A DNA stretch of 51,900 nt from JACQFK01 sp035644495 (lineage in GTDB: Bacteria; Planctomycetota; MHYJ01; JACPRB01). Positions 23,379 through 31,386 of the stretch are shown one piece after another. The position numbers and the translations under genes were made by a program. Under the pieces are notes generated by a model. It was not told the DNA's origin, did not search any database, and was given only the letters and a program-made list of their open reading frames with translations. How positions within the stretch are numbered: position 1 is the first letter of the stretch; each line of letters begins with the position of its first letter. The DNA is taken from contig DASQOM010000127.1 of the NCBI GenBank assembly GCA_035644495.1, positions 1 to 51,900 of the forward strand. The letters run 5' to 3'.

Positions 23379-24749
23379 TCAAAATCGCAGCCGGGCGCCG
23401 AGGGTCAGCAGCCAGGCGCGGTCGTCCCGGTCGACGGTGAAGTTCTCCAGGGCTCGGGCGTTGAAGAGCCATGCGCCCGCGAGCGTAAAGGCCAGCTGCG
23501 CCGTGTAGGCCACGTCGACGCCGGCATCCACCTCGGTGCCGAGCGCGCGGCTGCGGCCGCCGATGCCGGGCGGCGGGTCGGGGGGCAGGGGGACGGCCTC
23601 GAGGAAGCGGAAGGCGGCCACTTGGACGCGAGGCTCGATCCGCATGCCGCCCGCCTGGAAGGGGACCGCGGCCGAAAACTGCAGCGTCATATAGTTGGAG
23701 TCGACGTCCAGCCCGAAGTCGTTGCCCTCGACGATCAGGGTCGCGTCATTGTCCTCGTAGGATAGGAAGCGCCCTTCCTTGCGGTCGTCGCCGCGGCGGT
23801 CGCCGCTCACGCGGGTCGCCGTCAGCTGAAGCCGGACGGTGTCGCCGAATCCGGCCTGGACGCGGACGGCGTTCCCTTCGGCCCGGAGGCCGGGGGTCCC
23901 GGGGTACGAACCCGCGTCGCCTCTCTGAAGATAGGCCTCGGCGCTCGCGAAGAGGCTGTCCGCGGCATACGTGACCGTCAGCCCCGCCGTGCCGACGATC
24001 TTGTCCCCGTCGCGCGGCCACGAGTTTCCGGCCAGGACGCAGAGCAGCGCGCCGACTCGGAAGTCTCCGATCGACGTATCATAGAAGCCCCCGGCGAGAG
24101 ACTGGTCCGAGTTGCGATTTCCCCCTTCCAGCGCGAGCAAGGCGAAGAAAGTGGTGTCGCCCCATCTCGCCGTCAATCCGACCGGCCGCTGCTGATCGCG
24201 CCGGGTCTGGGGGACCGTGTTGGTGCCAAAGCCGGGGAAGGGCGGCACGGTCGAGTCCGGCAGTTCCCCCCAAGGAGACTCCGACCGCGACGGGGCCAGA
24301 AAGAGCGGGTTTCCGTGGCCCGTCGGATCCCAGACGAAGTCCTGCAGGCCGAAGCGCAGGACCTCCAGGAATTCCACCCAGGCTTGGAGCAGCGTGAGCT
24401 CGACCGCCGACGCGCCCCCGAGGCGGTCCTGCTGGAAGCGCGGGTCGGCATCCGTGAAATGCAGCGGGAGATTGCCGAATTCGACGGCCGCGGCGCCGAT
24501 GGGGCTGTCGATGTCGAAGCGGACGGCCACGTCGGGGAGGACCAGCGTATCCGTCGCCCGGATGGGGCTGCCGGGGGGAAGCCCGCCGGGGATCCAGAGG
24601 GCGGACTCGTTGAGGCGACGGTCGCGGGCGGCGTAGGTCAGATCCGCGCGGCCCGAGACGCTGATATGGACCTGGCCGGCGGCGGAATCGTCCTGGGCCG
24701 CGGCGGAGCCGGCGATCCACAGAAGAAGGGCCCCGGCTTGAAGCCGCAT
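23379..24749 (-). CDS. Outer-membrane beta-barrel protein, paralogue 2
   Basis: A 456-residue protein. The start at 24749 (MRLQAGALLLWIAGSAAAQ) gives a clean signal peptide ending AAAQ and lies 14 bases behind the upstream barrel gene; longer in-frame extensions run antisense through that gene and are ignored. The mature part is rich in amphipathic strands and contains SYEDNDATLIVEGNDFGLDV, LGTEVD and the terminal LGARLRF, matching the other two barrels. It is the second gene of a two-gene operon. Sequence identity to its neighbours looks low outside these motifs, so the duplicates are old and may have different specificities. Confidence 0.8.
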   Translation of the reverse strand: MRLQAGALLLWIAGSAAAQDDSAAGQVHISVSGRADLTYAARDRRLNESALWIPGGLPPGSPIRATDTLVLPDVAVRFDIDSPIGAAAVEFGNLPLHFTDADPRFQQDRLGGASAVELTLLQAWVEFLEVLRFGLQDFVWDPTGHGNPLFLAPSRSESPWGELPDSTVPPFPGFGTNTVPQTRRDQQRPVGLTARWGDTTFFALLALEGGNRNSDQSLAGGFYDTSIGDFRVGALLCVLAGNSWPRDGDKIVGTAGLTVTYAADSLFASAEAYLQRGDAGSYPGTPGLRAEGNAVRVQAGFGDTVRLQLTATRVSGDRRGDDRKEGRFLSYEDNDATLIVEGNDFGLDVDSNYMTLQFSAAVPFQAGGMRIEPRVQVAAFRFLEAVPLPPDPPPGIGGRSRALGTEVDAGVDVAYTAQLAFTLAGAWLFNARALENFTVDRDDRAWLLTLGARLRF

Positions 24750-24763
24750 GAAGACCTGCCGGA

Positions 24764-26200
24764 CTAGAACCGGAGATCCGTCCCCAGGGTGAACAGCAGC
24801 GCCTGCTGGGAGGCGTCCGGCGCGCCCTTGCCGCCCATCGAATTCTCCAGGACCTCGGAACCGAACAGGAAGCCGATGCCGGCGTTCAACGTCAGCTGCT
24901 TCGTGAGATCCCACTCGGCCTTGACGTCGACCTCGTTGCCGAGCTTCCGCGTGGACTCGGGGACGGGAAGGGCGGCGAACTGCACGTTCCGCGCCGTCTG
25001 ACAGAGGCCGATCATGGCGGAAAGGCGGAGATTGGCCTTCCCGCCGACGTTGGCGGACAAGCCGCCGGCGATCTTGATCGCCCGGTAGTTCGTGTCCCAG
25101 TCGAAACCCAGGTACATATCCTCGAGGATGAGCAGATCGTGGATGTTCTCGTACGCGGTGAAGGAGGACGACTTGCCGTTCGCCTGCGAGTCGCCCGAAA
25201 AGTACGTGAGGTTCACGCCGACCCATCCCATCGCGTCTCCCGGGATCCTGTATTCCGCGCCGACCTGATACGCGAAGGCGCCGATGTCGACCGTCGGCGT
25301 GATGCCGTCGTTGTTCCGTCCGTTCTGGAAGTAGACTTCGCCGTAGACGTCGAGGTTCGCCGTGCCCCTCCAGTCGGCGCCGCCGCCGTAGGTGAAGATG
25401 ACGCTGCTACCGCCCGGGTCGGTCGTGACCGACGCGATGAAGCCGAAGCGGCTTTCCTTGTCGTCGATCTTATAGAGCAGGTCCAGCGCGTAGAACGCCT
25501 CGTCGCCGTGCGGGCTGCCGCCCTCGATCACCGCGGGAAGGACGATGAGGTCCAGCACCAGCTTCTCCCGGCCGTAGCGCAGCCAGACGCCGACCGGCTC
25601 CAGCTCCTGGTAGTCGCCGGCGCGGGCGTTCAGCGTGACGCCGCTGTCGGGCCCCGGGTTGACGTTTCGGTCGAAGCGCTGGGAATGGCGGGGGTCGAAG
25701 GCCATCGACTGCCCCTTTCCGCGAAGGTCGAAATTCCAGGTGGAGATCCCGATCTGCATCCGGAGCTCCGGCATGAACATCTCCGCGACGGAGATATTGG
25801 CCTCCCGGAGCTGCAGGCTGAGGGCCGTCGATCCGGTCCCCGACGGCGCGGCGAACACGGCGAGCTTGCCGGCGTCCGCCCGCTTGGTGCCGAACTCCAG
25901 AAGGGCCGAGACCTTGTCCGAAAGGTCGACGTTCAGCCGCATCGCAACGAACCCTTCGAAGGTGTTTTCCGAGGAGGAGTCGCCCGGGACATTCGCCCCG
26001 ACCCCGCCCGTGAAGGCGGTGATCTCGTTCCGGCGCCAGACGTAGTCGAGATCGACCTCGCCCGTCAGCGTGATCTTCACGGTCTCGGTCATGTCCTTCC
26101 CGGAGACCACCGGCTTCTCCTGGGCGGCGATCGCGGCCCGCGCCAGGGTCAGCAGGAACAGCAGGGTGCCCGGGATGCCGGCGAACGAGATTCGCTTCAT
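24764..26200 (-). CDS. Outer-membrane beta-barrel protein, paralogue 3
   Basis: A 478-residue protein starting at ATG 26200 behind AGGAGAGGGGAGAGACG, an excellent Shine-Dalgarno sequence. The signal peptide is residues 1-26 (LLFLLTLARAAIAAQ). Barrel-like strands follow, with the paralogue motif YENIHDLLILEDMYLGFDWD, LGNEVDVKAEW and the terminal LGTDLRF. It is the first gene of the barrel operon, transcribed from a TTGACA-N16-TATACT promoter inside the end of ispD. The ligand is unknown. Confidence 0.82.
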   Translation of the reverse strand: MKRISFAGIPGTLLFLLTLARAAIAAQEKPVVSGKDMTETVKITLTGEVDLDYVWRRNEITAFTGGVGANVPGDSSSENTFEGFVAMRLNVDLSDKVSALLEFGTKRADAGKLAVFAAPSGTGSTALSLQLREANISVAEMFMPELRMQIGISTWNFDLRGKGQSMAFDPRHSQRFDRNVNPGPDSGVTLNARAGDYQELEPVGVWLRYGREKLVLDLIVLPAVIEGGSPHGDEAFYALDLLYKIDDKESRFGFIASVTTDPGGSSVIFTYGGGADWRGTANLDVYGEVYFQNGRNNDGITPTVDIGAFAYQVGAEYRIPGDAMGWVGVNLTYFSGDSQANGKSSSFTAYENIHDLLILEDMYLGFDWDTNYRAIKIAGGLSANVGGKANLRLSAMIGLCQTARNVQFAALPVPESTRKLGNEVDVKAEWDLTKQLTLNAGIGFLFGSEVLENSMGGKGAPDASQQALLFTLGTDLRF

Positions 26201-26279
26201 CGTCTCTCCCCTCTCCTGATGATCGGAACGCGCGCGAAGGGGGATGGAACCGGTCAGAGATGCCCCTCTCCCCCCTCGA

Positions 26280-26298
26280 CTGCTCACTCCGTGAACAG
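26280..26298 (-). promoter_or_regulatory. Dyad just downstream of the barrel operon -10
   Basis: CTGCTCAC (26280-26287) and GTGAACAG (26291-26298) form an 8-bp dyad with one mismatch around TCC, overlapping the edge of the -10 and the predicted transcription start. It is positioned like a repressor operator. Confidence 0.35.
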
Positions 26299-26324
26299 TA
26301 TATGCAGGCTCTAAGGCCTGTCAA
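26297..26324 (-). promoter_or_regulatory. Sigma-70-like promoter for the barrel operon
   Basis: On the minus strand TTGACA (26319-26324), 16 bases, TATACT (26297-26302). The -35 lies inside the 3' end of ispD. The leader to ATG 26200 is about 90 bases. Confidence 0.6.
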
Positions 26325-26994
26325 GGAGGGCGCCCGCCCGGGCCAGGTCCTCGGGGGTCGTCACCTTGAAGTTCGTGGGAGGGCCGGCAACGATCACGAC
26401 TTTGCCGCCCGCGCGTTCGACCAGCTGGACGTCGTCGGTGGCGTCTCGCCGACCGTTCACCTTGTAAGCATTCACGAAGACGTCCCGGCGGATGCCCTGG
26501 GGCGTCTGGGCGTGCCAGACCTGGGCACGGTCGGGGGTGGAGACGACGCGGCCCCTGGAGTCGGCGATCTTGATCGTATCGACGGCGGAATGGGCGAGGA
26601 CGGCGGCGCCATGGCGGGAGGCGGCGAGGGCGACTTCGGCGATGGCGGTCCGGGTGATCATGGGCCGGGCGGCGTCATGGACGAGGACCACGGGGGACTG
26701 GGTGGCGTCGAGACCGATGCGGACGGAGTCCTGCCGCCGGGCGCCGCCCGGGACAAGGGTGGTGACTTTAAGGGTCTCGAGGCGGCGTCCCAGCTGTTTG
26801 CGGATGCGGTCGACCCAGTCGGGAGGGAGGACGACGGCGATCTCCCGGACGAAGCGGAGGGCGGCGAAGGTGCGCAGCGAGTGGAGGAACAGGGGGACGC
26901 CGTGCAGGGGGACGAGGGCCTTGGGGAGGCGCGAGCCCAGGCGCTTGCCCTCTCCCGCGGCGGCGAGGATGACGGCGGTGTCGGGCAGCTTCAT
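26311..26994 (-). CDS. ispD: 2-C-methyl-D-erythritol 4-phosphate cytidylyltransferase
   Basis: A 227-residue enzyme of the MEP isoprenoid pathway that joins CTP and MEP to CDP-ME. Motifs: AAAGEGKRLGSRLPKAL with the conserved Lys pair (11-27), VHDAARP (105-111), the TPQ of HAQTPQGIRR, the TDDVQLVE metal-site region and a C-terminal NFKVTTPEDL. Length fits the family. Two candidate starts exist, ATG 27003 and ATG 26994. I prefer 26994 because TATATA (27003-27008) lies 8 bases before it, the spacing seen at other genes here. The usual partner ispF is not adjacent. Confidence 0.93.
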   Translation of the reverse strand: MKLPDTAVILAAAGEGKRLGSRLPKALVPLHGVPLFLHSLRTFAALRFVREIAVVLPPDWVDRIRKQLGRRLETLKVTTLVPGGARRQDSVRIGLDATQSPVVLVHDAARPMITRTAIAEVALAASRHGAAVLAHSAVDTIKIADSRGRVVSTPDRAQVWHAQTPQGIRRDVFVNAYKVNGRRDATDDVQLVERAGGKVVIVAGPPTNFKVTTPEDLARAGALLDRP

Positions 26995-27002
26995 GGCCGA
27001 CA

Positions 27003-27008
27003 TATATA
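27003..27008 (-). promoter_or_regulatory. -10-like element for ispD
   Basis: TATATA on the minus strand lies 8 bases before ATG 26994. A weak TGGAAC is 17 bases further upstream. Confidence 0.35.
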
Positions 27009-27065
27009 GGGGTTTCGGGCGCTGAGTTCCAGGGATTGTTCCCGCCATAAGGGTTCCATCGGTTC

Positions 27066-27095
27066 TTGACAGCACTTCTTCCGGTGAAGTATTCT
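27066..27095 (+). promoter_or_regulatory. Sigma-70-like promoter for the MBL gene
   Basis: TTGACA (27066-27071), 18 bases, TATTCT (27090-27095), ending 10 bases before ATG 27106. The leader would be only about 4 bases and lacks a Shine-Dalgarno sequence. Confidence 0.6.
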
Positions 27096-27105
27096 CCGTC
27101 CTCGA

Positions 27106-27996
27106 ATGAAAGTAAAGTTCTGGGGTGTCCGGGGGTCCATCCCCTGCCCCGGGGTGGGGACCGCCAAATACGGCGGAAACACCTCCTGCATCCAGGTGCT
27201 GGGCGGCCAGGAGGTCGTCGTCCTGGACGCCGGGACGGGGATCCGCGAGCTGGGCCTCCAGCTCATGGCGGCGAAGAAGCCGGTGCGGGTGCACCTGCTG
27301 ATCACGCACACCCACTGGGACCACATCCAGGGCTTCCCCTTCTTCACGCCCATCTATATTCCGGGCAACGAACTGTTCATCTATGGACCGCGGGCGCTGG
27401 AGAAGTCGCTGGAAGAAGCGCTGATGTTCCAGATGCAGTACAGCTACTTCCCGGTGCGGGGCGTGGAGCTCGCGGCGCGGGTGAAGTTCACCGAGCTGGG
27501 GGAGGAAACGTTCAACATCGGGGACCTGGAGGTCTCCACCAAGTCGATGAACCACCCGATCCGGGTGCTCGCGTTCAAGTTCAAGCAGAAGGGCAAGTCG
27601 GTCATCTATACGGGGGACAACGAGCCCTACTATGACGTGCTGGCCGAGCGGGCCCGCCCCCTGGATACGGGCATCCACCGGCGCTCCGAGTTCATCAAGG
27701 AGTGCAACCAGCGGGTGGTGGATTTCTGCCGCGGGGCGGACATGCTGATCGCCGACTCCCAGTACACCGACCAGGAATACGAGACCAAGCGCGGCTGGGG
27801 CCACAGCTCCATCTCCCACGTCCTGGAGCTTTCCCAGGAAAGTGCGGTCAAAAAGCTGATTCTGTTCCATCACGAGCCGACTCATGACGATAAGGAGCTG
27901 GAGAAGATCGAGCGCCAGGCCCGCGCCCGGGGGCGCAAGATGAAAGGCAAATTCAAGGTGATCGGCGCACGTGAAGGAATGGCATTGGATGTGTAA
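27106..27996 (+). CDS. MBL-fold metallohydrolase
   Basis: A 296-residue soluble protein with N-terminal MKVKFWGVRGSIPCPG, GGNTSCIQV and VVLDAGTGIRELG (39-50), then the metal motif HTHWDH (68-73), SMNHPIRVLAFKF, IYTGDNEPYY, LIADSQYTDQEY and HSSISHVLELS. This is the phosphodiesterase-like branch of the metallo-beta-lactamase fold that includes PhnP- and RNase Z-like proteins. The GVRGSIPCP opening is typical of a bacterial subgroup often found beside signalling domains, here standing alone. It probably hydrolyses a cyclic nucleotide or phosphodiester, but the substrate is unknown. The C-terminus is Lys/Arg-rich. Confidence 0.88.
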   Translation: MKVKFWGVRGSIPCPGVGTAKYGGNTSCIQVLGGQEVVVLDAGTGIRELGLQLMAAKKPVRVHLLITHTHWDHIQGFPFFTPIYIPGNELFIYGPRALEKSLEEALMFQMQYSYFPVRGVELAARVKFTELGEETFNIGDLEVSTKSMNHPIRVLAFKFKQKGKSVIYTGDNEPYYDVLAERARPLDTGIHRRSEFIKECNQRVVDFCRGADMLIADSQYTDQEYETKRGWGHSSISHVLELSQESAVKKLILFHHEPTHDDKELEKIERQARARGRKMKGKFKVIGAREGMALDV

Positions 27997-28006
27997 GGAT
28001 TTTGTC

Positions 28007-28036
28007 TTGACGTGCCAAAGTACTCTTTGGTATTAA
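28007..28036 (+). promoter_or_regulatory. Porin promoter with a palindrome filling the spacer
   Basis: TTGACG (28007-28012), 18 bases, TATTAA (28031-28036). Sixteen of the 18 spacer bases are the inverted repeat CCAAAG-TACT-CTTTGG (28015-28030), ideally placed for a repressor or for a MerR-like activator that distorts the spacer. Confidence 0.6.
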
Positions 28037-28255
28037 TAGCGCAGAAATCATACCGCCAGGTAGGGATCTTGGAGATAGAGGGGGACGGTTCGGTGGAGAG
28101 AGCGGTTCGCATAACTAGTTCATAAGCAAGCGGATAGGGCTTGTTTATTGTTTCGGGAGGGAGTGCTGGCATCCTCCTTGCTTTACCGGAAGCCGGGTAG
28201 GGAGTCAGCGGTCGCTTTCGAAGTAGGGATCGGGTTTTCGTTGAAAGGAGAGATC
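28037..28255 (+). promoter_or_regulatory. Long structured leader of the porin mRNA
   Basis: About 215 untranslated bases. A 10-bp stem with one G-U pair, ATAAGCAAGC (28122-28131) with GCTTGTTTAT (28139-28148), and a smaller GGAGG/CCTCC stem (28156-28160 with 28173-28177) lie before the AAAGGAG ribosome binding site. It matches no riboswitch class I recognise. Confidence 0.35.
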
Positions 28256-29533
28256 ATGGTTCGATTTGCTACGGTGGCCGCGGTGCTTGCCATGATGGCG
28301 GCTCCGCTGGTCGCGCAGGAGTCGACGGAGCAGCTCCGCAAAGAGTTGGAGTCGCTCCGCAAGGAAGTAGACGGCCTGAAGGCCGATCGCGTGATGTACG
28401 AGTCGAAGGAAGTTGCGGGCGCCGCGAAGGTCGGTCAGGACAGCATGTCGCCGGACGGCGACAGCCCCGTCATGACGGCCCTCAAAGGCACCAAGCTGTC
28501 GGGCTTCGTCGACACGGGCTACATGTTCAGTTTCAACCACCTGAGCGCCGGGAACCACACGGCGAACGCCAGCAACCCGGTTCGGGTGTTTGACAACAAG
28601 GAGAACAGCTTTTACCTGCACGCCGTGCAGCTCAACCTCGAGCGGCTGGCCGACGACAAGATGATCGTGGGCTATCACCTGGAGCTGGCGGCCGGACACG
28701 ACCCGTTCGTGTACGACGGCTCCAACGTCAGCCTTCAGGAAGGCTGGGTTCAGATCCTGGCTCCCCTCGGTTCCGGCCTCGACATCCGCGTCGGCAAGAT
28801 GGCCACGCTGGTGGGCTACGAGGTCATCGAGAGCAAGGACGACATGAACTACTCGCGCAGCCTTCTGTTCGGGCAGGCGGAGAACTTCACGAACACCGGC
28901 ATCCGCATGACCTACAACTTCAACGAGATGTTGTGGGCGGTCCTGGGCTTCAACAACGGCCCGAACGCGATCTTGGGCGACGGCACCTACGCCGACACCA
29001 ACCACGGCAAGGCGGTCGAGCTCCAGTTCGGCGCGAAGCCCGTCAAGGACCTCTTGGCGACCCTGACCCTGATCACCGGCACCGAGGACACCGTCAGCAC
29101 GAACGACAAGTTCTACATCTTCGACATCGTCGTCGCGTACACGATGGACAAGATGACGTTCGCCCTGAACTACGACAGCGCCTCGGCGCAGGTTGGACCC
29201 ACCGGCGCCAGCCAGCGCTTCCCCAAGTCGGGCATCGCGATCTACACCAAGTATCAGTGGTCCGACATGATGGCGTCCGCGCTGCGCTTCGAGTATCTGA
29301 GCGACGGCAAGGGCCTCAATCCGGGCTTGAATCCTGTCGCTGGGGTCGGTGATTCCGGCGATGGCGCCCGCGTGATCGAATTCACGCTGACGCAGGAGTT
29401 CAAGATCGCCAGCCAGCTGATCTTCCGGGTCGAGTTCCGTCACGACGACAGCAACCAGCACTCTTTCAACCGCGACGGAAATCCGGCTCGTGGCGACAAC
29501 ACGCTCGGTTTCGAAGCGATCATGCCGTTCTAA
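28256..29533 (+). CDS. BBP2-like outer-membrane beta-barrel porin
   Basis: A 425-residue protein starting at ATG 28256 behind GAAAGGAG. The signal peptide ends at about residue 21 (APLVAQ), and a short coiled coil (ESTEQLRKELESLRKEVDGL) follows, as in many periplasm-anchored porins. The barrel begins SGFVDTGYMFSFNH and contains NLERLADDKMIVGYHLELAAG, SLQEGWVQI, DIRVGKMATLVGYEVIE and the terminal IMPF. This pattern is that of the putative beta-barrel porin-2 (OmpL-like, BBP2) family. It appears strongly regulated, with a consensus-like promoter, a palindromic spacer, a structured leader and a strong terminator. The solute transported is unknown. Confidence 0.87.
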   Translation: MVRFATVAAVLAMMAAPLVAQESTEQLRKELESLRKEVDGLKADRVMYESKEVAGAAKVGQDSMSPDGDSPVMTALKGTKLSGFVDTGYMFSFNHLSAGNHTANASNPVRVFDNKENSFYLHAVQLNLERLADDKMIVGYHLELAAGHDPFVYDGSNVSLQEGWVQILAPLGSGLDIRVGKMATLVGYEVIESKDDMNYSRSLLFGQAENFTNTGIRMTYNFNEMLWAVLGFNNGPNAILGDGTYADTNHGKAVELQFGAKPVKDLLATLTLITGTEDTVSTNDKFYIFDIVVAYTMDKMTFALNYDSASAQVGPTGASQRFPKSGIAIYTKYQWSDMMASALRFEYLSDGKGLNPGLNPVAGVGDSGDGARVIEFTLTQEFKIASQLIFRVEFRHDDSNQHSFNRDGNPARGDNTLGFEAIMPF

Positions 29534-29552
29534 GGTTTCAATGCCTTAACGA

Positions 29553-29569
29553 GTCTTCATTCTGAAGAC
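29553..29569 (+). repeat. Hairpin behind the porin gene
   Basis: A perfect 7-bp stem GTCTTCA/TGAAGAC with a TTC loop, 19 bases after the stop codon and 7 bases before the main terminator stem. It may protect the mRNA 3' end. Confidence 0.45.
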
Positions 29570-29576
29570 GAATACG

Positions 29577-29603
29577 GGGCCCGGGCGAAACCCGGGCCCT
29601 TTT
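29577..29603 (+). terminator. Rho-independent terminator of the porin gene
   Basis: A perfect 9-bp G+C-only stem GGGCCCGGG/CCCGGGCCC with a CGAAA loop, followed by TTTT. The group II intron starts 4 bases after the T-run, the usual insertion site of class C introns. Confidence 0.85.
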
Positions 29604-29607
29604 CATT

Positions 29608-30239
29608 GTGTGCCGAGCATGTTCGACGAGTTGGAGGTGAAAGTCCCCTCCCAGCCTGATGGAGGCGAAGGGTAGCAAAGCGCAAGGGCGTCCCCGCGAG
29701 GCGACGTCTGAAAGAAGCGCGGAGCAAAGGTGCGAGCGTCGGCCGAGCGGGCAAAGAACCGCGAAGGCCACATCTATCAAGGACGCGAAGCGTAAATCCG
29801 GCGGCTGTGCGCGGAAGGTCGTTGAACTTACCTCGAGAGACCTCAACCGTGTCCCGGAACCGGGACTGAGAACGTCGCAAGACGCTCTGATCGCGGAAGA
29901 GGAGTCATGAGCGGGCGTAGTAGGGCGAGAGCCCGAAGGCCCAAACGGTCCCCGCAAGGGGTTGAATGGAGAGGGGAGTAGGGCGCACACCTCATGGACG
30001 GAGAGCGGCCGAAAACCCAGCGGGAGCTGGCCTTCCCACCGAACGCGAAGGGTGATGCCCTTCGCAGCGGAAGGAAGGGAGCCGAACCTCCAATGGCGGC
30101 GTGCGACTCCGAAACCCCGGCAAAGACGGATCAGTTGAGACTCAACGCCCGTCCTGCTTAACCAACCGAACCGCCGTATACGGACCCGTACGTACGGTGG
30201 TGTGAGAGGGACAACCCGTGAGGGTCTACCTATCTCTAT
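29608..30239 (+). mobile_element. ORF-less group IIC-type intron
   Basis: A 632-base element with the parts of a class C group II intron. The 5' end is GTGTG. Domain I contains GAAGGGTAGCAAAGCGCAAG and AAAGAACCGCGAAGGCC, and a domain III-like stretch has GTCATGAGCGGGCGTAGTA. Domain V is 30170-30201, with a CGC triad (30172-30174) whose G faces U, as expected of class C. Domain VI (30204-30236) has a bulged A at 30232, 8 bases from the 3' end at CTAT. It lies right after a terminator hairpin. The parts closely match the Oceanobacillus iheyensis intron as I recall it. No reverse transcriptase/maturase is encoded: the longest ORF inside is about 83 codons and unrelated. It therefore needs a protein made elsewhere, or is a relic. 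The splice sites are read by eye. Confidence 0.88.
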
Positions 30240-30254
30240 TTAAAGCCCGCAGGT

Positions 30255-31349
30255 TTACTTCTGGGCTTCCGGCGGCTTGAGGGTGGCGATGTCGTTGAGC
30301 GCCTGGGAGCCGATCAGGACGGGGGCGGGAGTAGCGGCGCCGCCGGCAGCGCCGGTGCCGCCGGCCGGGGGGGCTCCCGTCGGGGGCGTGCCCGCGGGAG
30401 GAGTCGCTCCGCCGGCCGCCGCGCCGGGCTTCCGCTGCACGACATAGACCCAGGCCTTCTCCACCTTGCCCATCGTGCCCCGTACCCGGATCTCGAAGGT
30501 CGTGGACTTCACCGTCGCCTGGGCGCTGATCGAATTGAAAATCCCGTCGCTCATGCCCTGCACCCGCTTCAGGTCCTCGACCTTCTGGAAGGTCTGCGGC
30601 TTGCCGTCGTTCCCCGGCTGCGTCCGGAAGGCCACGATCGCGTCGGCCAGCCCGGGCAGCAGCTCGTCCGACATCGACTGCAGGATTTCGGTCGGCGCCG
30701 TGTTGATGTTCACCGCCCCGGCCGGCACCGCCCCGTCCGGACTCATCCGCGGCCAGATCGTCACGAAATCCCGCAGCCCTTTCTTCGGCTGGCCGTCGAC
30801 GACGCCGCCGTAGACGATGTCGGGCGTGATCCCGTCGATCCGGAGCAGCTCCTCCAGGTTGTAGAGCCGCTCGTTCCGGGCGCGCGCTTCGAACTCGCCC
30901 TTCGTGTCCGCGTCCACGTAGTCGATGATCCGGTCGGCGATGTCGGAGGCGTATCCCAGCAGCTTGACCAGGCGCTTGAGCTGGGCGCACACGACGGGAA
31001 CCTGCTCGCCCTTGTCGTTGACCAGCTGGGAAAGGTTGACGAGCCGCTCGGTATCGACGATCGTCACCTTGACGCGGCCCTTCCCGAGCTCGAAGTCGAT
31101 GGGAGCGGCCCAGCGCTCCTGGAGCGTGTCCACGTCGGGCGCATCCTCGGAGTCGGCCTGCAGGAAGAGGAGGGCCCGGGCATAGCCGGCGCGGGCGCCG
31201 TACGCGTTCTGGAGGTCGGAAAGGTGGTTCTCGGCCACCGTGCGGCTGTGCAGGGAGCTGGCCGTCATCTGGAGGATGACGATCACCAGGATGACGAGGA
31301 CGAGCAGCGCGAGAAGAAGGGCGACGCCCTGGTCCCGGGTTCGTTTCAC
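30255..31349 (-). CDS. gspK: Type II secretion minor pseudopilin GspK-like protein
   Basis: A 364-residue protein with a prepilin-like start: MKRTRDQG then a 20-residue hydrophobic helix from VALLLALLVLV, cleaved by a prepilin peptidase after G8. The +5 Glu of major pilins is absent, as usual in GspK. The large periplasmic domain has DTERLVNLSQLV, YASDIADRIIDYVDADT, YNLEELLRIDGI, AVNINTAPTEIL and FEIRVRG, which follow the GspK pattern. An Ala/Gly/Pro-rich low-complexity tail of about 60 residues precedes the end. GspK sits at the tip of the T2SS pseudopilus. No other gsp gene is in the window, so the system must be encoded elsewhere or upstream on another locus. The intron 3' end lies 15 bases beyond its stop. 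Confidence 0.87.
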   Translation of the reverse strand: MKRTRDQGVALLLALLVLVILVIVILQMTASSLHSRTVAENHLSDLQNAYGARAGYARALLFLQADSEDAPDVDTLQERWAAPIDFELGKGRVKVTIVDTERLVNLSQLVNDKGEQVPVVCAQLKRLVKLLGYASDIADRIIDYVDADTKGEFEARARNERLYNLEELLRIDGITPDIVYGGVVDGQPKKGLRDFVTIWPRMSPDGAVPAGAVNINTAPTEILQSMSDELLPGLADAIVAFRTQPGNDGKPQTFQKVEDLKRVQGMSDGIFNSISAQATVKSTTFEIRVRGTMGKVEKAWVYVVQRKPGAAAGGATPPAGTPPTGAPPAGGTGAAGGAATPAPVLIGSQALNDIATLKPPEAQK

Positions 31350-31386
31350 ACCCCTTTAACGTCCCAGGACCGAAGGGGTTGGACTT

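Noticed and set aside
24750..25226. Upstream in-frame extension of barrel paralogue 2
   Set aside because: The extension runs through the coding region of the upstream barrel gene in another frame; the clean signal peptide starts at 24749.
27004..27885. Upstream in-frame extension of ispD
   Set aside because: It is antisense to the MBL gene and IspD proteins start at the AAGxGxR region; 26994 gives the usual length.
29659..29910. 83-codon frame inside the group II intron as a maturase remnant
   Set aside because: No reverse transcriptase motif (YADD, QG) is seen, and it falls in domain I-III sequence, upstream of where the domain IV ORF would lie.
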